A DNA stretch of 64,000 nucleotides from Alistipes sp. An66 (GCF_002161445.1 NZ_NFHT01000002.1:62001-126000), one strand, 5' to 3'; shown: positions 23,082 to 32,999, counted from the stretch's first letter. A program made the numbers and translations. Notes: generated by a model from the sequence alone, not told the origin.

Positions 23082-24962
23082 ATGAAAAAGATACTGTATA
23101 TCCTGACCGCCCTCACGCTGCTCGCGTGCAGTGACGACTTTCTGGACAAAAAGCCGTTGGACAAACTCTCCGAAGAGGATGTCTTCAACAACGACGCCCT
23201 GGCCGAGGCTTATGTCAATGCGCTGTACGTGGTTCTTCCCGACCCCTTCACCGAAGGGAACATCGGCTGCTGTTCCGACGAGGGGTTCTTCCGCTACGGC
23301 GGCACCTCGACCAACTACATCGCCCGCGGACAGATGACGCCCGACAACATCATGTACATGGAGGAGGGCGGGTCGGCCCACAACACCCGCACGACGTTCC
23401 TCAACATCTGGAACCGCGCCTATGAGTTCATCCGCAACATGAACGACTTCCTGGTGCGCATGGAGACCAACACGACGCTCTCGGAGGATGTCCGCACGCG
23501 GCTGACCGGCGAAGTCTACTTCCTGCGTGCGTGGGCCTACACGAACCTCGTGCAACGTTACGGCGGCGTGCCGATCATCAAAAAGGTCTACGGCATGAAC
23601 GACGAGTTCAACGCCACGCGCGACAAGTTCGACGACTGCGTGGATTTCATCCTCGAGGACCTCGCCGAAGCCAAAAAGTACCTTTCGGAGACCTCGGTGC
23701 TGGGACGCGTCAACAGCGACGTCTGCCTGGCGCTCGAATCGCGCATCACGCTCATTGCGGCCTCGCCGCTCTTCAACGACCCGGAGAACCCCACCGGTTC
23801 GATCTTCCGCGGACAATACAGCGCCGACAAGTGGGATCGGGCCCGGCAGGCCGCCAAGGCGATCGTGGACCGCGCCGATGTGGACGGAGCCTACGCGCTG
23901 GGAGCCACCTATGACGACTACTGGAAGAACATCAACTCCGACGAGGTGATCTGGGCGAAGTACTTCACCACCACCTCTGGCAACAAGGCCCAGTTGTTCT
24001 ACGCCCTGATCGACTACGAGGAGACGCTCAACGGATGGTCCTCGATGGAGCCCACCGAGGCGATGGTCCTCGACTACGAGATGGCCGCCACGGGCAAGAA
24101 GATCTTCGAGGAGGGTTCGGGCTACGATCCCGCGAATCCGTGGGAAGGCCGCGACCCGCGCTTCTACAAATCCATCGGACACCCCTACGGCGAGATCTGC
24201 GGATACAAGCTCGACAATGCGTTCTACTACGCCGCAGGCGTTACCGAGGCGGATTTCGCCGCCGGCAAAACCGCGCCGTCCTACGAATCGAAGGGCAAGC
24301 ACATGATCAACGAGAGCACGACGACAGGCTATGCCCTGCGCAAGTGGATCATCGAGGATGCGCCCGTCACCGAAAACGAGAACACGACGCTGATGTATCC
24401 GTGGTTCCGGCTGGCCGAGATGTACCTGAACTACGCCGAAGCGGCCTACATGTGCGGCGACGAGGAGACCTGCCGCCAGTACATCAACAAGGTCCGCGAC
24501 CGCGCCGACGTGAAGATGCCGCCCGTCACCGAATCGGGTTCGGCGCTCTTCGACCGGCTGGTCAACGAACGTCGCATCGAACTGGCCTTCGAGGCGTTCC
24601 GCTACTTCGACCTGCGCCGCTGGAAGCTGGCCCCGTTCTATGAGAACATCCCCATGGCCGGCACGCGCCTGATGGTGCTGACGCCCGACGCCGCCAAGCC
24701 CGACGAGAAGCAGAACCTGATCCGCACGGTCCGGGTTTACGACGCGTCGAAGAACGACAAGAGCTACTACACGCCGAACATGGTCTACGAGTACGAGTGG
24801 CTCGGCAAGAAATACAGGATCGACTACGGCGACTGCCTCTCGGCCTTCATGGCTCCGCAGAAGAACTTCCCCGAAAACGGAAGCCATTACCTGATGCCCA
24901 TCGGGCGCAACGAAATCACGAAGAGCCAGAATTCGATCGAGCAGAATCCCGGTTATATTTAA
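23082..24962 (+). CDS. SusD/RagB-family surface lipoprotein (PUL 2)
   Basis: Ligand-binding lid of the PUL 2 receptor, 626 aa, lipobox LLAC (C16). Typical SusD features include DDFLDKKPLDKLSEEDVF near the N-terminus, FLRAWAYTNLVQRYGGVPII, the TPR-like block RLAEMYLNYAEAAYM, NERRIELAFEAFRYFDLRRW, and a closing YLMPIGRNEI (family form LWPIP..E). It starts 14 bp after susC. Its ligand is inferred from the downstream enzymes to be a cell-wall or aminosugar-rich fragment. Confidence 0.95.
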   Translation: MKKILYILTALTLLACSDDFLDKKPLDKLSEEDVFNNDALAEAYVNALYVVLPDPFTEGNIGCCSDEGFFRYGGTSTNYIARGQMTPDNIMYMEEGGSAHNTRTTFLNIWNRAYEFIRNMNDFLVRMETNTTLSEDVRTRLTGEVYFLRAWAYTNLVQRYGGVPIIKKVYGMNDEFNATRDKFDDCVDFILEDLAEAKKYLSETSVLGRVNSDVCLALESRITLIAASPLFNDPENPTGSIFRGQYSADKWDRARQAAKAIVDRADVDGAYALGATYDDYWKNINSDEVIWAKYFTTTSGNKAQLFYALIDYEETLNGWSSMEPTEAMVLDYEMAATGKKIFEEGSGYDPANPWEGRDPRFYKSIGHPYGEICGYKLDNAFYYAAGVTEADFAAGKTAPSYESKGKHMINESTTTGYALRKWIIEDAPVTENENTTLMYPWFRLAEMYLNYAEAAYMCGDEETCRQYINKVRDRADVKMPPVTESGSALFDRLVNERRIELAFEAFRYFDLRRWKLAPFYENIPMAGTRLMVLTPDAAKPDEKQNLIRTVRVYDASKNDKSYYTPNMVYEYEWLGKKYRIDYGDCLSAFMAPQKNFPENGSHYLMPIGRNEITKSQNSIEQNPGYI

Positions 24963-25004
24963 CGGCAGGGCAAACGACTGACATTCAGCCGTCTGTCCCC
25001 GCAC

Positions 25005-25049
25005 ATTCCCGAAGCGGAGGAGTCCCGAAGACTCCTCCGCCGGGGGAAT
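25005..25049 (+). other. Strong intercistronic hairpin between susD and the enzyme genes
   Basis: GCGGAGGAGT (25014-25023) pairs perfectly with ACTCCTCCGC (25031-25040), and outer arms ATTCCC (25005-25010) and GGGAAT (25044-25049) extend it. There is no T run, so it looks like an RNA-processing or stability element that sets susCD levels apart from downstream genes rather than a full terminator. Confidence 0.55.
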
Positions 25050-25079
25050 CTCATACCGAACCTTTCAACCATTACAGCC

Positions 25080-26444
25080 ATGCGAGCCTATAACATACCG
25101 TTTTTCCGCATGCTGGCGGCATTGCTGGTCGTGCTGCTCTCCGGATGCCGGAGCGAACGGCTGACCTGCAACTACGCCTCCGCCGACATATCGACCAAAG
25201 AGGAGGAGCACGTCGTACTGGCGGGATTCGCCGCCCGGCACGGACTCTCGACCGGGATCCACCTTCCGTTGAAGACCCACTGCCTGGTGATCGCCAAAGG
25301 CACCGAAAAGGTGTGCATCGTCTCGAACGACCTGATGGAGGTCTCGCCGCGCGAAGCCGACCGCATGCGCACCGAGATCGCCAACCGCACGGGACTGCCT
25401 GTCAGCCACGTACTGCTGCACTGCATCCACACCCATTCGGCGCCGCGCATGGGCGGTGCCTCGGCCGTCGAGGGCGGCACGAACTACAACTACGCCACCC
25501 GTACGCTGCAAACCGTCATCGACTGTGCGGTCCGCACGGTGCTCGACGACGAGGGATTCCGTCCCTTCCGGCTCGAAATCGGCCGGAGTACGACCTCGAT
25601 CAACGGCAACCGCTGCGAGAAGGAGGGGCCCGTCGACCGCAGGGTCTATGTGGCCCGCTTCCTCGACGAACGGGACAATCCCATCGTCTCGATCGTCAAC
25701 CTCGCCTGCCATCCCGTCTGCATGGGCCCGGCAAGCCTGCTCGTCTCTCCCGACTACGCCGGCGTGGCGGCCCGGGAGTTGTGTGCGGACTGGGGCGGCG
25801 ACGTGATGCAGCTGACCGGCGCCAGCGGCAACATGAATCCCGTCTACGGCCCGAAGACGGTCGAATATGCCGAGGAGACCGGGCGCCTGCTGGCCGATTC
25901 GCTCAAAGGCATTCCCTTCACGCCGGTCCGCGAGCGCAACGTGCTGCGGGTGGCCGACGGAGTGGCCGAGCTTCCCTTCCGCATCGACTCCGTGACGCCC
26001 GAAGCGGTCGCAGCGCATGCCGACGAGATCGCAGCCTGGGACACCGCCGTGTCGTCTACCTGGAAGAGCGACGTAAGAAACTGGGAGCAGGAGATCCTCG
26101 CCCGGTTCGATGAGAAGGGAATCCCCAGCCGGCTGCCGTTCCGGATGACGGCCGTCAACATCGACGGCATCGTCTTCTTCTTCTCCCAGGGCGAGCCCTT
26201 CGTCGAATACCAGCAGGAGGCCCGCGATGCCTTCCCCGGGACGACGATCCTCTTCGCGGGATACACCAACGGCCAGAACTCCTACCTGCCCTCCGCCCAC
26301 GCCTTCGAGCACCGGAAGGGCTACGAATATGAGATCGACCAGATGCACGTCTACATCAAGGCGCCCTACCCGCTTTCCGACCGGATGCCGGAGTGCTACT
26401 CGCAGGCCGTCCGGGCGACCATCGAAGAGGCCCTTGTCGAATAA
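25080..26444 (+). CDS. Neutral/alkaline ceramidase-family lipoprotein (amidase-like)
   Basis: 454 aa with a lipobox (LLSGC, C23). Motifs match the N-terminal domain of neutral/alkaline non-lysosomal ceramidases: VSNDLMEVSP, HCIHTHSAPRMGG (H117, H119), NLACHPVCMG, SPDYAG and LTGASGNMNP. In that family the histidines bind zinc and the enzyme cleaves an amide. The protein lacks the C-terminal domain of true ceramidases, which are longer, and such short homologues are often in glycan loci with unknown substrates. Placed between susD and two GH20 genes, it may remove an N-acyl or peptide amide from an amino sugar. The family call is firm; the reaction is inferred. Confidence 0.8.
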   Translation: MRAYNIPFFRMLAALLVVLLSGCRSERLTCNYASADISTKEEEHVVLAGFAARHGLSTGIHLPLKTHCLVIAKGTEKVCIVSNDLMEVSPREADRMRTEIANRTGLPVSHVLLHCIHTHSAPRMGGASAVEGGTNYNYATRTLQTVIDCAVRTVLDDEGFRPFRLEIGRSTTSINGNRCEKEGPVDRRVYVARFLDERDNPIVSIVNLACHPVCMGPASLLVSPDYAGVAARELCADWGGDVMQLTGASGNMNPVYGPKTVEYAEETGRLLADSLKGIPFTPVRERNVLRVADGVAELPFRIDSVTPEAVAAHADEIAAWDTAVSSTWKSDVRNWEQEILARFDEKGIPSRLPFRMTAVNIDGIVFFFSQGEPFVEYQQEARDAFPGTTILFAGYTNGQNSYLPSAHAFEHRKGYEYEIDQMHVYIKAPYPLSDRMPECYSQAVRATIEEALVE

Positions 26445-26471
26445 ACCATTCCCATGACCCGAACAAGCACC

Positions 26472-28292
26472 ATGAAAAAACTCATCACCCTTCTGCTGGC
26501 GGGTTCGACGCTGGCTGCGGCGGCGGGCGTCCCGGCACGCTACGGGATCATCCCCGCACCCCGGAGCCTCGAACCCGCAGAAGGAGTCTTCACGCTGAAA
26601 AGCACCACGGCACTGACCGTCGAGGCCCGGGATACGCTCTTCCGGGAGGTGGCCGAGGATTTCGCCCGGCAGGTGCGCCGGACAACCGGCTACGCCATCC
26701 TGTCCGGCGCGGAACGCCCCCGCAGCCGCATCATCCTGCGGCAGGTCGACGGGCTGGGCGAAGAGGCCTACCGGCTGACGATCGCCCCGTCGGAGGTATG
26801 CGTGGAGGCCTCCGCCGCACACGGGGCCTTCTACGGCATCCAGACCCTCTGCCAGCTCCTGCCGGCCGAAATCTACGGCGACACGCGCGCCCGGGGCGTG
26901 CGCTGGCAGGCCCCCTGCTGCCGGATCGAGGACGAGCCCCGCTTCCCCTACCGCGGGATGATGCTCGACGTCGGGCGCTATTTCCTGCCCGCGGAGAGCG
27001 TCAAAAAGTTCATCGATCTGATGGCCATGCACAAGCAGAACATGTTCCACTGGCACCTGACCGAGGATCAGGGCTGGCGCATCGAGATCCGGAAGTATCC
27101 CCGGCTGACGGAGATCGGGTCGTGGCGCCGCGAGACGGCCGGCTACGCCGGGCGTGAGAAGAGCGACGGCACGCCCCACGGCGGATTCTACACGCAGGAC
27201 GACGTGCGCGAGATCGTCGAATACGCACGCCGCCGCTACGTGACCGTCATCCCCGAGATCGAGCTCCCGGGCCACTCGACGGCCGCCATCGCCGCCTATC
27301 CCGAACTGGCGTGCTTCCCCGACCGCAACTACGAGGTGGCGACGACCTGGGGCATCAAGAAGGACGTCTACTGTCCGAAGGGCTTCACGTTCCGTTTTCT
27401 CGAAGATGTCTTCACCGAACTGTTCGACCTCTTCCCGTCGCCCTACTACCACATCGGCGGCGACGAGTGCCCGAAGGAGCGCTGGAAGGAGTGTCCGCAC
27501 TGCCAGGAGCTGATGGAGATCCTCGGGCTCGACGACGAGGAGCAGTTGCAGACCTTCTTCGTGAAGCGCATCGACGGCTTCCTGCGCCAACACGGCAAGA
27601 CGGTGATCGGCTGGGACGAGATCCTCGACGGCGGGGCCGTCGAATCGACCGTCGCGCTCTCCTACCGCGGGCACGCCCCCGCGGCCCGGGCTTTGAGCCG
27701 CAACATGTACACCATCCTGGCTCCGAACCGCTGGTGCTACCTCGACTACAACCAGCAGGACATCGACGAGGGCGGACAGGGGCTGTTCCTGCCCCTGCGC
27801 AAGGTCTACGATTACTTCCCGAAGATCGACTCGATGCCCGACCGGAGCCGGAAATACATCCTCGGCCTGCAAGGCTGCGTCTGGGGCGAGTACATCCCGA
27901 CGTCCGAACGCATGGAGTACATGGCCTTCCCGCGGGCGCTGGCACTGGCCGAAGCCGGATGGTGCGACCTCCCGGACAAGGACTGGGAGTCGTTCCGCGT
28001 GCGGATGGAGAAGGGGCTCCGGCGTCTCGACGCCAAACGGGTCGGATACTGCCCGGCCTACTACAACGTTCTCTTCCTCTTCGACCGGGAGGCCCCCTAC
28101 CCGCGTGAGGTGGAGCTGGAACTCGACTATCCGGGAGCGGAGATCCGCTACACCACCGACGGTTCGGCACCCTCGCCCTCGTCGCCCCGCTACTCGGCGC
28201 CGCTCGCCGTGGAGAAGGGGACACGCATCCGCGCCTGCGGCTTCACGCCCGACGGCAAGGCCACAGGTTCCGCCGTCGAAAAAACCTTCTGA
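26472..28292 (+). CDS. GH20 beta-N-acetylhexosaminidase (PUL 2, first copy)
   Basis: Secreted exo-hexosaminidase, 606 aa from the ATG at 26472; an in-frame ATG at 26454 would spoil the signal peptide. GH20b-like domain about 24-150; TIM barrel about 155-510, catalytic D331-E332 in YYHIGGDECPKERW; C-terminal chitobiase-like segment (RYTTDGSAPSPSSP). The signal peptide ends near LAAAAGV with no lipobox, so it is probably a soluble periplasmic enzyme. It is a clear paralogue of the next gene, which starts 3 bp after this stop. Both share HIGGDECPK and WHLTEDQGWRIEI, which suggests tandem duplication followed by a split into soluble and lipidated forms. Confidence 0.94.
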   Translation: MKKLITLLLAGSTLAAAAGVPARYGIIPAPRSLEPAEGVFTLKSTTALTVEARDTLFREVAEDFARQVRRTTGYAILSGAERPRSRIILRQVDGLGEEAYRLTIAPSEVCVEASAAHGAFYGIQTLCQLLPAEIYGDTRARGVRWQAPCCRIEDEPRFPYRGMMLDVGRYFLPAESVKKFIDLMAMHKQNMFHWHLTEDQGWRIEIRKYPRLTEIGSWRRETAGYAGREKSDGTPHGGFYTQDDVREIVEYARRRYVTVIPEIELPGHSTAAIAAYPELACFPDRNYEVATTWGIKKDVYCPKGFTFRFLEDVFTELFDLFPSPYYHIGGDECPKERWKECPHCQELMEILGLDDEEQLQTFFVKRIDGFLRQHGKTVIGWDEILDGGAVESTVALSYRGHAPAARALSRNMYTILAPNRWCYLDYNQQDIDEGGQGLFLPLRKVYDYFPKIDSMPDRSRKYILGLQGCVWGEYIPTSERMEYMAFPRALALAEAGWCDLPDKDWESFRVRMEKGLRRLDAKRVGYCPAYYNVLFLFDREAPYPREVELELDYPGAEIRYTTDGSAPSPSSPRYSAPLAVEKGTRIRACGFTPDGKATGSAVEKTF

Positions 28293-28295
28293 CCC

Positions 28296-30140
28296 ATGAA
28301 AAACTTCGCAACACTTCCGATAACCGCCCTGCTGCTGACCCTGCTGACGGCCTGCTCCGCCCCGGAGCCGGACAACGGCGAGATCCGCATCATCCCCCGG
28401 CCCCGGCACGTCGAGCGCTACGAGGGGCGGCTCACCCTGACGGAGCAGTGCCCGATCGTCATCGACACGGCCGACAGCGACCTGCTCCGTATCGCGGGGT
28501 TCCTCAACGAACGCCTGCGCACGGCCGCGGGATTCGAACTGCCCGTCACGGCCGCGGACGACCGGGCTGCCGTCCGCTTCGTCCCGGTCGACGGGATGAA
28601 GTCCGAGGCCTACCTGCTGCAATCCGGACCCCGGGGCGTCCGGATCGAGTACTCCGATCCGGCCGGGGCCTTCTATGCGGTCCAGACGCTGCTGCAAATG
28701 CTCCCGCCGGCGATCTATGCCGACACCCGGCAGCGCGGCACCGAATGGACGATCCCCTATGCGCGGATCGAGGACGAACCCCGCTTCGCCTACCGCGGCA
28801 TGCACCTCGACGTGTGCAGCCACTTCTTCGGCACGGAGTACCTGAAACGCTACCTCGACCTGATGGCCATGCACAAGATCAACCGCTTCCACTGGCACCT
28901 GACCGAGGACCAGGGCTGGCGCATCGAGATCAAGCGCTACCCGCTGCTCACCGAGAAGGGATCCGTGCGCCGGGAGACGGTGATCGGCTCCTGCTTCTCG
29001 GGGTTCTACGACGGAAAGCCCTACGGCGGCTACTACACGCAGGAGGAGATCCGCGAGATCGTCCGCTATGCGGCCGAACGCTACATCACGGTGATTCCCG
29101 AGATCGAGATGCCGGGGCATGCGCTGGCGGCGATCTCCTGCTATCCCGAACTCTCGTGCGGATTGGAGGAGCACTACGAGCCCGCCACCAAATGGGGCGT
29201 CTTCCGGCAGGTCTACTGCCCGAAGGAGGAGACCTTCCGGTTCCTGGAAAACGTCCTGGACGAAGTCTTCGAACTCTTCCCCTCGCCGGTCATCCACATC
29301 GGCGGCGACGAGTGTCCGAAACAGAGCTGGAAGCAGTGCCCGCACTGCCAGGGGCTGATCCGCCGCATGGGGTTGAAGGACGAATTCGAGTTGCAGAGCT
29401 ACTTCATCCGCCGCATGGAGCGTTTCGTCAACTCGCGCGGACGGGAGATCATCGGCTGGGACGAGATCCTGCAAGGCGGTCTGGCCCCCAACGCCAAGGT
29501 CATGTCCTGGCTCGGCGAGGAGGGCGGCATCGAGGCCGCACGGCAGGGGCACGAAGCTGTCATGGCACCCCACTCGCGCTACTACCTCGACTACTATCAG
29601 GCCGACCCCGACACGGAGGCGATCTGCATGGGGCACCTGGTCCCGCTGCGCACGATGTACGACTACAACCCCGTTCCGGAGGTGCTGACCGACGACGAGA
29701 AACGCTTCATCATCGGCGTCGAGGGGTGCGTCTGGACCGAGTACATGCCCGACGCCGCACGGGTCGAATACATGGCGTGGCCCCGCATGACGGCCATCGC
29801 CGAGACGGCATGGAGCCCCGCGGCAAAGGACTGGGAGGGGTTCACCCGACGGCTGGAATACCACTTCGGACGGCTGGACGCCCTGCACGTCGGCTACTGC
29901 CGGGCCTTCTACGACCCGCTCATCCAGCTGCACAAGGACAGCGCCTACACGCGCATCGCCACCATCGAGGTCGACGCCCCCGACGCCGAGATCCGCTACA
30001 CGCTCGACGGCTCCGAGCCGACGGCCGCCTCGACGCGCTACACGCAGCCCTTCGTCGTCAACCGCTCGCAGCGGATCCGCGCCGCGGCCTTCCGCGACGG
30101 GAAGCCGATCGGAGCGACAACCTCCAAACAAATGAACTGA
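28296..30140 (+). CDS. GH20 beta-N-acetylhexosaminidase lipoprotein (PUL 2, second copy)
   Basis: 614 aa with a lipobox (LTAC, C20), so it is membrane-anchored. GH20b-like domain about 30-155; TIM barrel about 160-520, catalytic D338-E339 in VIHIGGDECPKQSW; chitobiase-like C-terminal domain (YTLDGSEPTAAS). It follows its paralogue after 3 bp. In a cell-wall reading of the locus it would release GlcNAc from GlcNAc-(N-acetylhexosaminuronic acid) or GlcNAc-MurNAc units, the job done by GH3 NagZ elsewhere. No GH3 gene is present here. Confidence 0.94.
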   Translation: MKNFATLPITALLLTLLTACSAPEPDNGEIRIIPRPRHVERYEGRLTLTEQCPIVIDTADSDLLRIAGFLNERLRTAAGFELPVTAADDRAAVRFVPVDGMKSEAYLLQSGPRGVRIEYSDPAGAFYAVQTLLQMLPPAIYADTRQRGTEWTIPYARIEDEPRFAYRGMHLDVCSHFFGTEYLKRYLDLMAMHKINRFHWHLTEDQGWRIEIKRYPLLTEKGSVRRETVIGSCFSGFYDGKPYGGYYTQEEIREIVRYAAERYITVIPEIEMPGHALAAISCYPELSCGLEEHYEPATKWGVFRQVYCPKEETFRFLENVLDEVFELFPSPVIHIGGDECPKQSWKQCPHCQGLIRRMGLKDEFELQSYFIRRMERFVNSRGREIIGWDEILQGGLAPNAKVMSWLGEEGGIEAARQGHEAVMAPHSRYYLDYYQADPDTEAICMGHLVPLRTMYDYNPVPEVLTDDEKRFIIGVEGCVWTEYMPDAARVEYMAWPRMTAIAETAWSPAAKDWEGFTRRLEYHFGRLDALHVGYCRAFYDPLIQLHKDSAYTRIATIEVDAPDAEIRYTLDGSEPTAASTRYTQPFVVNRSQRIRAAAFRDGKPIGATTSKQMN

Positions 30141-30177
30141 TCCGAAAATACACATTTCAAAAATCCGATTTACTGTC

Positions 30178-31002
30178 ATGAGACTAACCGAACAACCGTC
30201 GCTGTACGACGATTTGGAGAAGAAATCCGTCGAGGAGCTGCTCCGCGACATCAACGAGGAGGACAAGAAGGTTCCTCTGGCCATCGAAAAGGTGCTGCCC
30301 GACCTGACGCGGCTGGTCAGCGCCATCGAACATCAGCTGCGCAACGGCGGCCGCATGTTCTACCTCGGCTGCGGCACGGGAGGGCGCCTCTCGGTCCTCG
30401 ACGCCATCGAGCTGCCGAACACCTACGGCATCGACCCGGAGATGATCCAGTGCGTGCTGGCCGGCGGTGTCGAGAACCTCGTGCTGGCGCTCGAAGAGCG
30501 TGAGGACGACGTCGAGGAGGGGTGGCGCACGCTGCAAGAGCGCAACATCTCGCCCAAGGACATCGTCGTCGGCATCTCGGCCAGCGGCACCACACCGTTC
30601 GTGCTCGCCGCCCTGCGCCAGTGCCGCGAGCACGGCATCCCCACCGGATCGTTCGTCAACAACCCCAACTCGCCGATCTCGGAATACTCCGACTACCCGG
30701 TCGAGGTCGTTACCGGCCCGGAGTTCGTCACCGGCAGCACCCGGATGAAGTGCGGCACCACGCAGAAACTCATCTGCGACATGATCAGCACGACGGTGCT
30801 CATCCGTCTGGGGCGCGTCGAGGGCAACCGCATGGTCAACGTGCGGCTGATCAACGACAAGGTCGTCGACCGCTCGGTGCGCATGCTCATGGACCGCAAC
30901 CCCGCACTGACGGACTACGAGTTCTGCAAACAGGCGATCATCCGATGCGGCAACGTCAAGAAGACGGAACAGTACCTGCACGAACAGGGCATCCTCCGAT
31001 AA
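30178..31002 (+). CDS. murQ: N-acetylmuramic acid 6-phosphate etherase
   Basis: SIS-domain lyase that removes the D-lactyl ether from MurNAc-6-phosphate, giving GlcNAc-6-phosphate and D-lactate in the cytoplasm. 274 aa, somewhat shorter than the usual ~300. The family signature GSTRMKCGT is at 186-194. GCGTGGRLSVLDAIELPNTYG carries the conserved glutamate E78, and a second acidic cluster (EERED, 106-110) sits where MurQ has its other catalytic glutamate. With the BadF-type kinase and MFS transporter 4-5 kb downstream it recalls the murT-murK-murQ set of Tannerella. It is direct evidence that MurNAc, or a close relative, is a product of this locus. Confidence 0.9.
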   Translation: MRLTEQPSLYDDLEKKSVEELLRDINEEDKKVPLAIEKVLPDLTRLVSAIEHQLRNGGRMFYLGCGTGGRLSVLDAIELPNTYGIDPEMIQCVLAGGVENLVLALEEREDDVEEGWRTLQERNISPKDIVVGISASGTTPFVLAALRQCREHGIPTGSFVNNPNSPISEYSDYPVEVVTGPEFVTGSTRMKCGTTQKLICDMISTTVLIRLGRVEGNRMVNVRLINDKVVDRSVRMLMDRNPALTDYEFCKQAIIRCGNVKKTEQYLHEQGILR

Positions 31003-31038
31003 CCGAAAAACCAACCATCAACTCAAAACCGACCCATT

Positions 31039-32988
31039 ATGAAAAAGTTTCTTTCCTGGTTGACCGTCGGGAGCCTTCTCACCACGCTCCTCTCCGCCGG
31101 CTGCAACACCGCGGACGACGATGATTTCGAAATCATCACCAAACCGGTCATCAAATTCGAGACGGGGACCGACGCCAGTGCGGTCAAGGCCGTCATCACC
31201 TCCGACATCGACCTCAAATCGGTCGTCGTCACCACAAGCTGGGGCTCGGGCGCCGACGCCGGGAGCGAGACCGTAGCCACGATCACCTCGTTTGCGGACC
31301 CCCACTCCTATGTCTATGAGAAGAGCTTCACGGCGCCCCAGGGCTATCTGGAAATGACCGTGAGCGTCAAGGCCGAGAACACGCGGAACCTCTCGACGAC
31401 GGTTTCGACGAAGGTCAAGGGCGAAGTCGTCATCACGATGGACGATGTCATTGACGCCCTGTCCGCCGCCTATGAGGAGTGGGAGCGCACCGGATCGATG
31501 CCCGACAAGATCTCCATCCAGGGCTTCTCGTTCCCCAAAGTGCAGTATTTCGAATATGCGGCCCAGACCTTCTTCAACCTCTATGCTGGGAAGAGCAACA
31601 ATCCGGTGGTTACGGGCACCTATCTGGATGCCGAAGACAACACGGTTGCGGACACCTTCGCACAGGAGGAGATCTCGAAGGAGCTGCTCAACAATGCACT
31701 GACGAGGATCGTGAACTACGCCGCCACCAACGGCCACTACCCCAACTACGCATCCTATCCCGGCACTTATGAGGATCCCGCCGGCATCGTCTACGAGGGG
31801 AACTTCACCTTCCGCCGTGCCGTGGTCTGCGTGGCCCGCATCCTCGACGCCTACAAGGAGACCAACCAGCTGCCCGCGACCCTTTCGGCCGAGTACCAGA
31901 ACCTCACGCCCTATGAACCCGGCGTGGTCGGGACCTTCACGAAGAGCGCGCTGGTCGACGCCCTTGCGGCAGCCTACGCCGAGTGGGAATCCGCCGGCGC
32001 CATGCCCGAAAGCATCACCGTCGACGCCGCAACCCTCGACAAGGTGCAGTACTTCCACGCCGCCATCCGGGTGCTGCTGAACGCCCGGGCGAGCGACGAC
32101 TCCGACATCGAGGTGCTCACCTACCTGATGCCCTCCAACCCCTCCCGCGACACCTATGACAAGGAGACCGTCAACGTCTTCAACGGCGCGGCGAGCGGCT
32201 CCGACACGGAGGATCTGGCCAACATCGCCCAGCGCATGCTCGACTATGCAGGCTCGATGACCGCAGGAAACGGTCTCTTCCCGAACAGCGTCTCCTTCGC
32301 CCGTCAGGATGGCTCCGTGGAGTTCTCGTTCAACCGGGCGCTGGTCAGCTTCGCACGGGCCGTCGCAGGCTTCAAGACCGACAGTTCGTGGCCCGAGAGC
32401 GTATCGACGGAGTATCTGACCGCCGCCAGCGCCACCCTGCGCGACTTTGCCGGGCAGTTCATCGGGATCCTGACCGTCTGGGAGAACACGACCGGCGACA
32501 TCCAGGTTACCGACGGCGACAAGTTCGAGGATGTACGCTACGTTCCCGCCGACACCAAGATCACCGTCAACGGGGTCGAGTACGACAAGACCTCCATGTA
32601 CGAGATCGCCATCCGCGGTCTGAAAGCCCTCGCCGAGCAGAACGCGACGCTCGACGCCGCCCTGCCGGCCATCACGACCTACCCGTGGGCAGCCAACCCC
32701 TACAACGAGGGACAGGGCAACGGCGGCCCGCTCACGCCCGAAGAGGCGACGCTGGAATTCCTGCTCAACTATGCCGGACGGCAGCTCACCTGGGCGGGCA
32801 ACAACAACGTCTGGTCGAACTTCTGCGGATACACCGGCAATCAGGTGGCCGGCTACGGCGGCGTCTGCTGTCTGGAACGCAACCTGCTGACGATGGCCCG
32901 CTTCTACAAGTACCTGCTCGACAACAACATCTCGAACAACATCGCCACGGCCTGCGCCGACGTGAAATTCGACGCCACGCTGTATTAG
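31039..32988 (+). CDS. Lipoprotein of three tandem modules resembling pseudomurein-binding repeats
   Basis: 649 aa with a lipobox (LLSAGC, C22) and an Ig-like segment at about 30-130. The rest is three diverged ~165-residue modules, each with an A and a B part. A parts: about 135-180 (EEWERTGSMPDKISIQGF), about 303-350 (AEWESAGAMPESITVDAAT), and a weaker one at about 485-535 (VPADTKITVNGVEYDK). B parts: about 213-285, 390-455 and 570-640. The recurring pattern is helix, then a [LM]P-x-x-[IV]-x-V turn, then a second helix with aromatic residues. By eye this is the layout of pseudomurein-binding repeats (PF09373). No catalytic motif is visible; I infer a surface wall-binding protein. The same module is in the next gene. 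Confidence 0.6.
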   Translation: MKKFLSWLTVGSLLTTLLSAGCNTADDDDFEIITKPVIKFETGTDASAVKAVITSDIDLKSVVVTTSWGSGADAGSETVATITSFADPHSYVYEKSFTAPQGYLEMTVSVKAENTRNLSTTVSTKVKGEVVITMDDVIDALSAAYEEWERTGSMPDKISIQGFSFPKVQYFEYAAQTFFNLYAGKSNNPVVTGTYLDAEDNTVADTFAQEEISKELLNNALTRIVNYAATNGHYPNYASYPGTYEDPAGIVYEGNFTFRRAVVCVARILDAYKETNQLPATLSAEYQNLTPYEPGVVGTFTKSALVDALAAAYAEWESAGAMPESITVDAATLDKVQYFHAAIRVLLNARASDDSDIEVLTYLMPSNPSRDTYDKETVNVFNGAASGSDTEDLANIAQRMLDYAGSMTAGNGLFPNSVSFARQDGSVEFSFNRALVSFARAVAGFKTDSSWPESVSTEYLTAASATLRDFAGQFIGILTVWENTTGDIQVTDGDKFEDVRYVPADTKITVNGVEYDKTSMYEIAIRGLKALAEQNATLDAALPAITTYPWAANPYNEGQGNGGPLTPEEATLEFLLNYAGRQLTWAGNNNVWSNFCGYTGNQVAGYGGVCCLERNLLTMARFYKYLLDNNISNNIATACADVKFDATLY

Positions 32989-32999
32989 TCCGAACCCGT

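Noticed and set aside
25065..30326. 1753-codon minus-strand open frame
   Set aside because: Antisense of the ceramidase-like, two GH20 and murQ genes. Stop-poor antisense frames are common at this G+C; the translation is low-complexity R/A/G/V with no domain.
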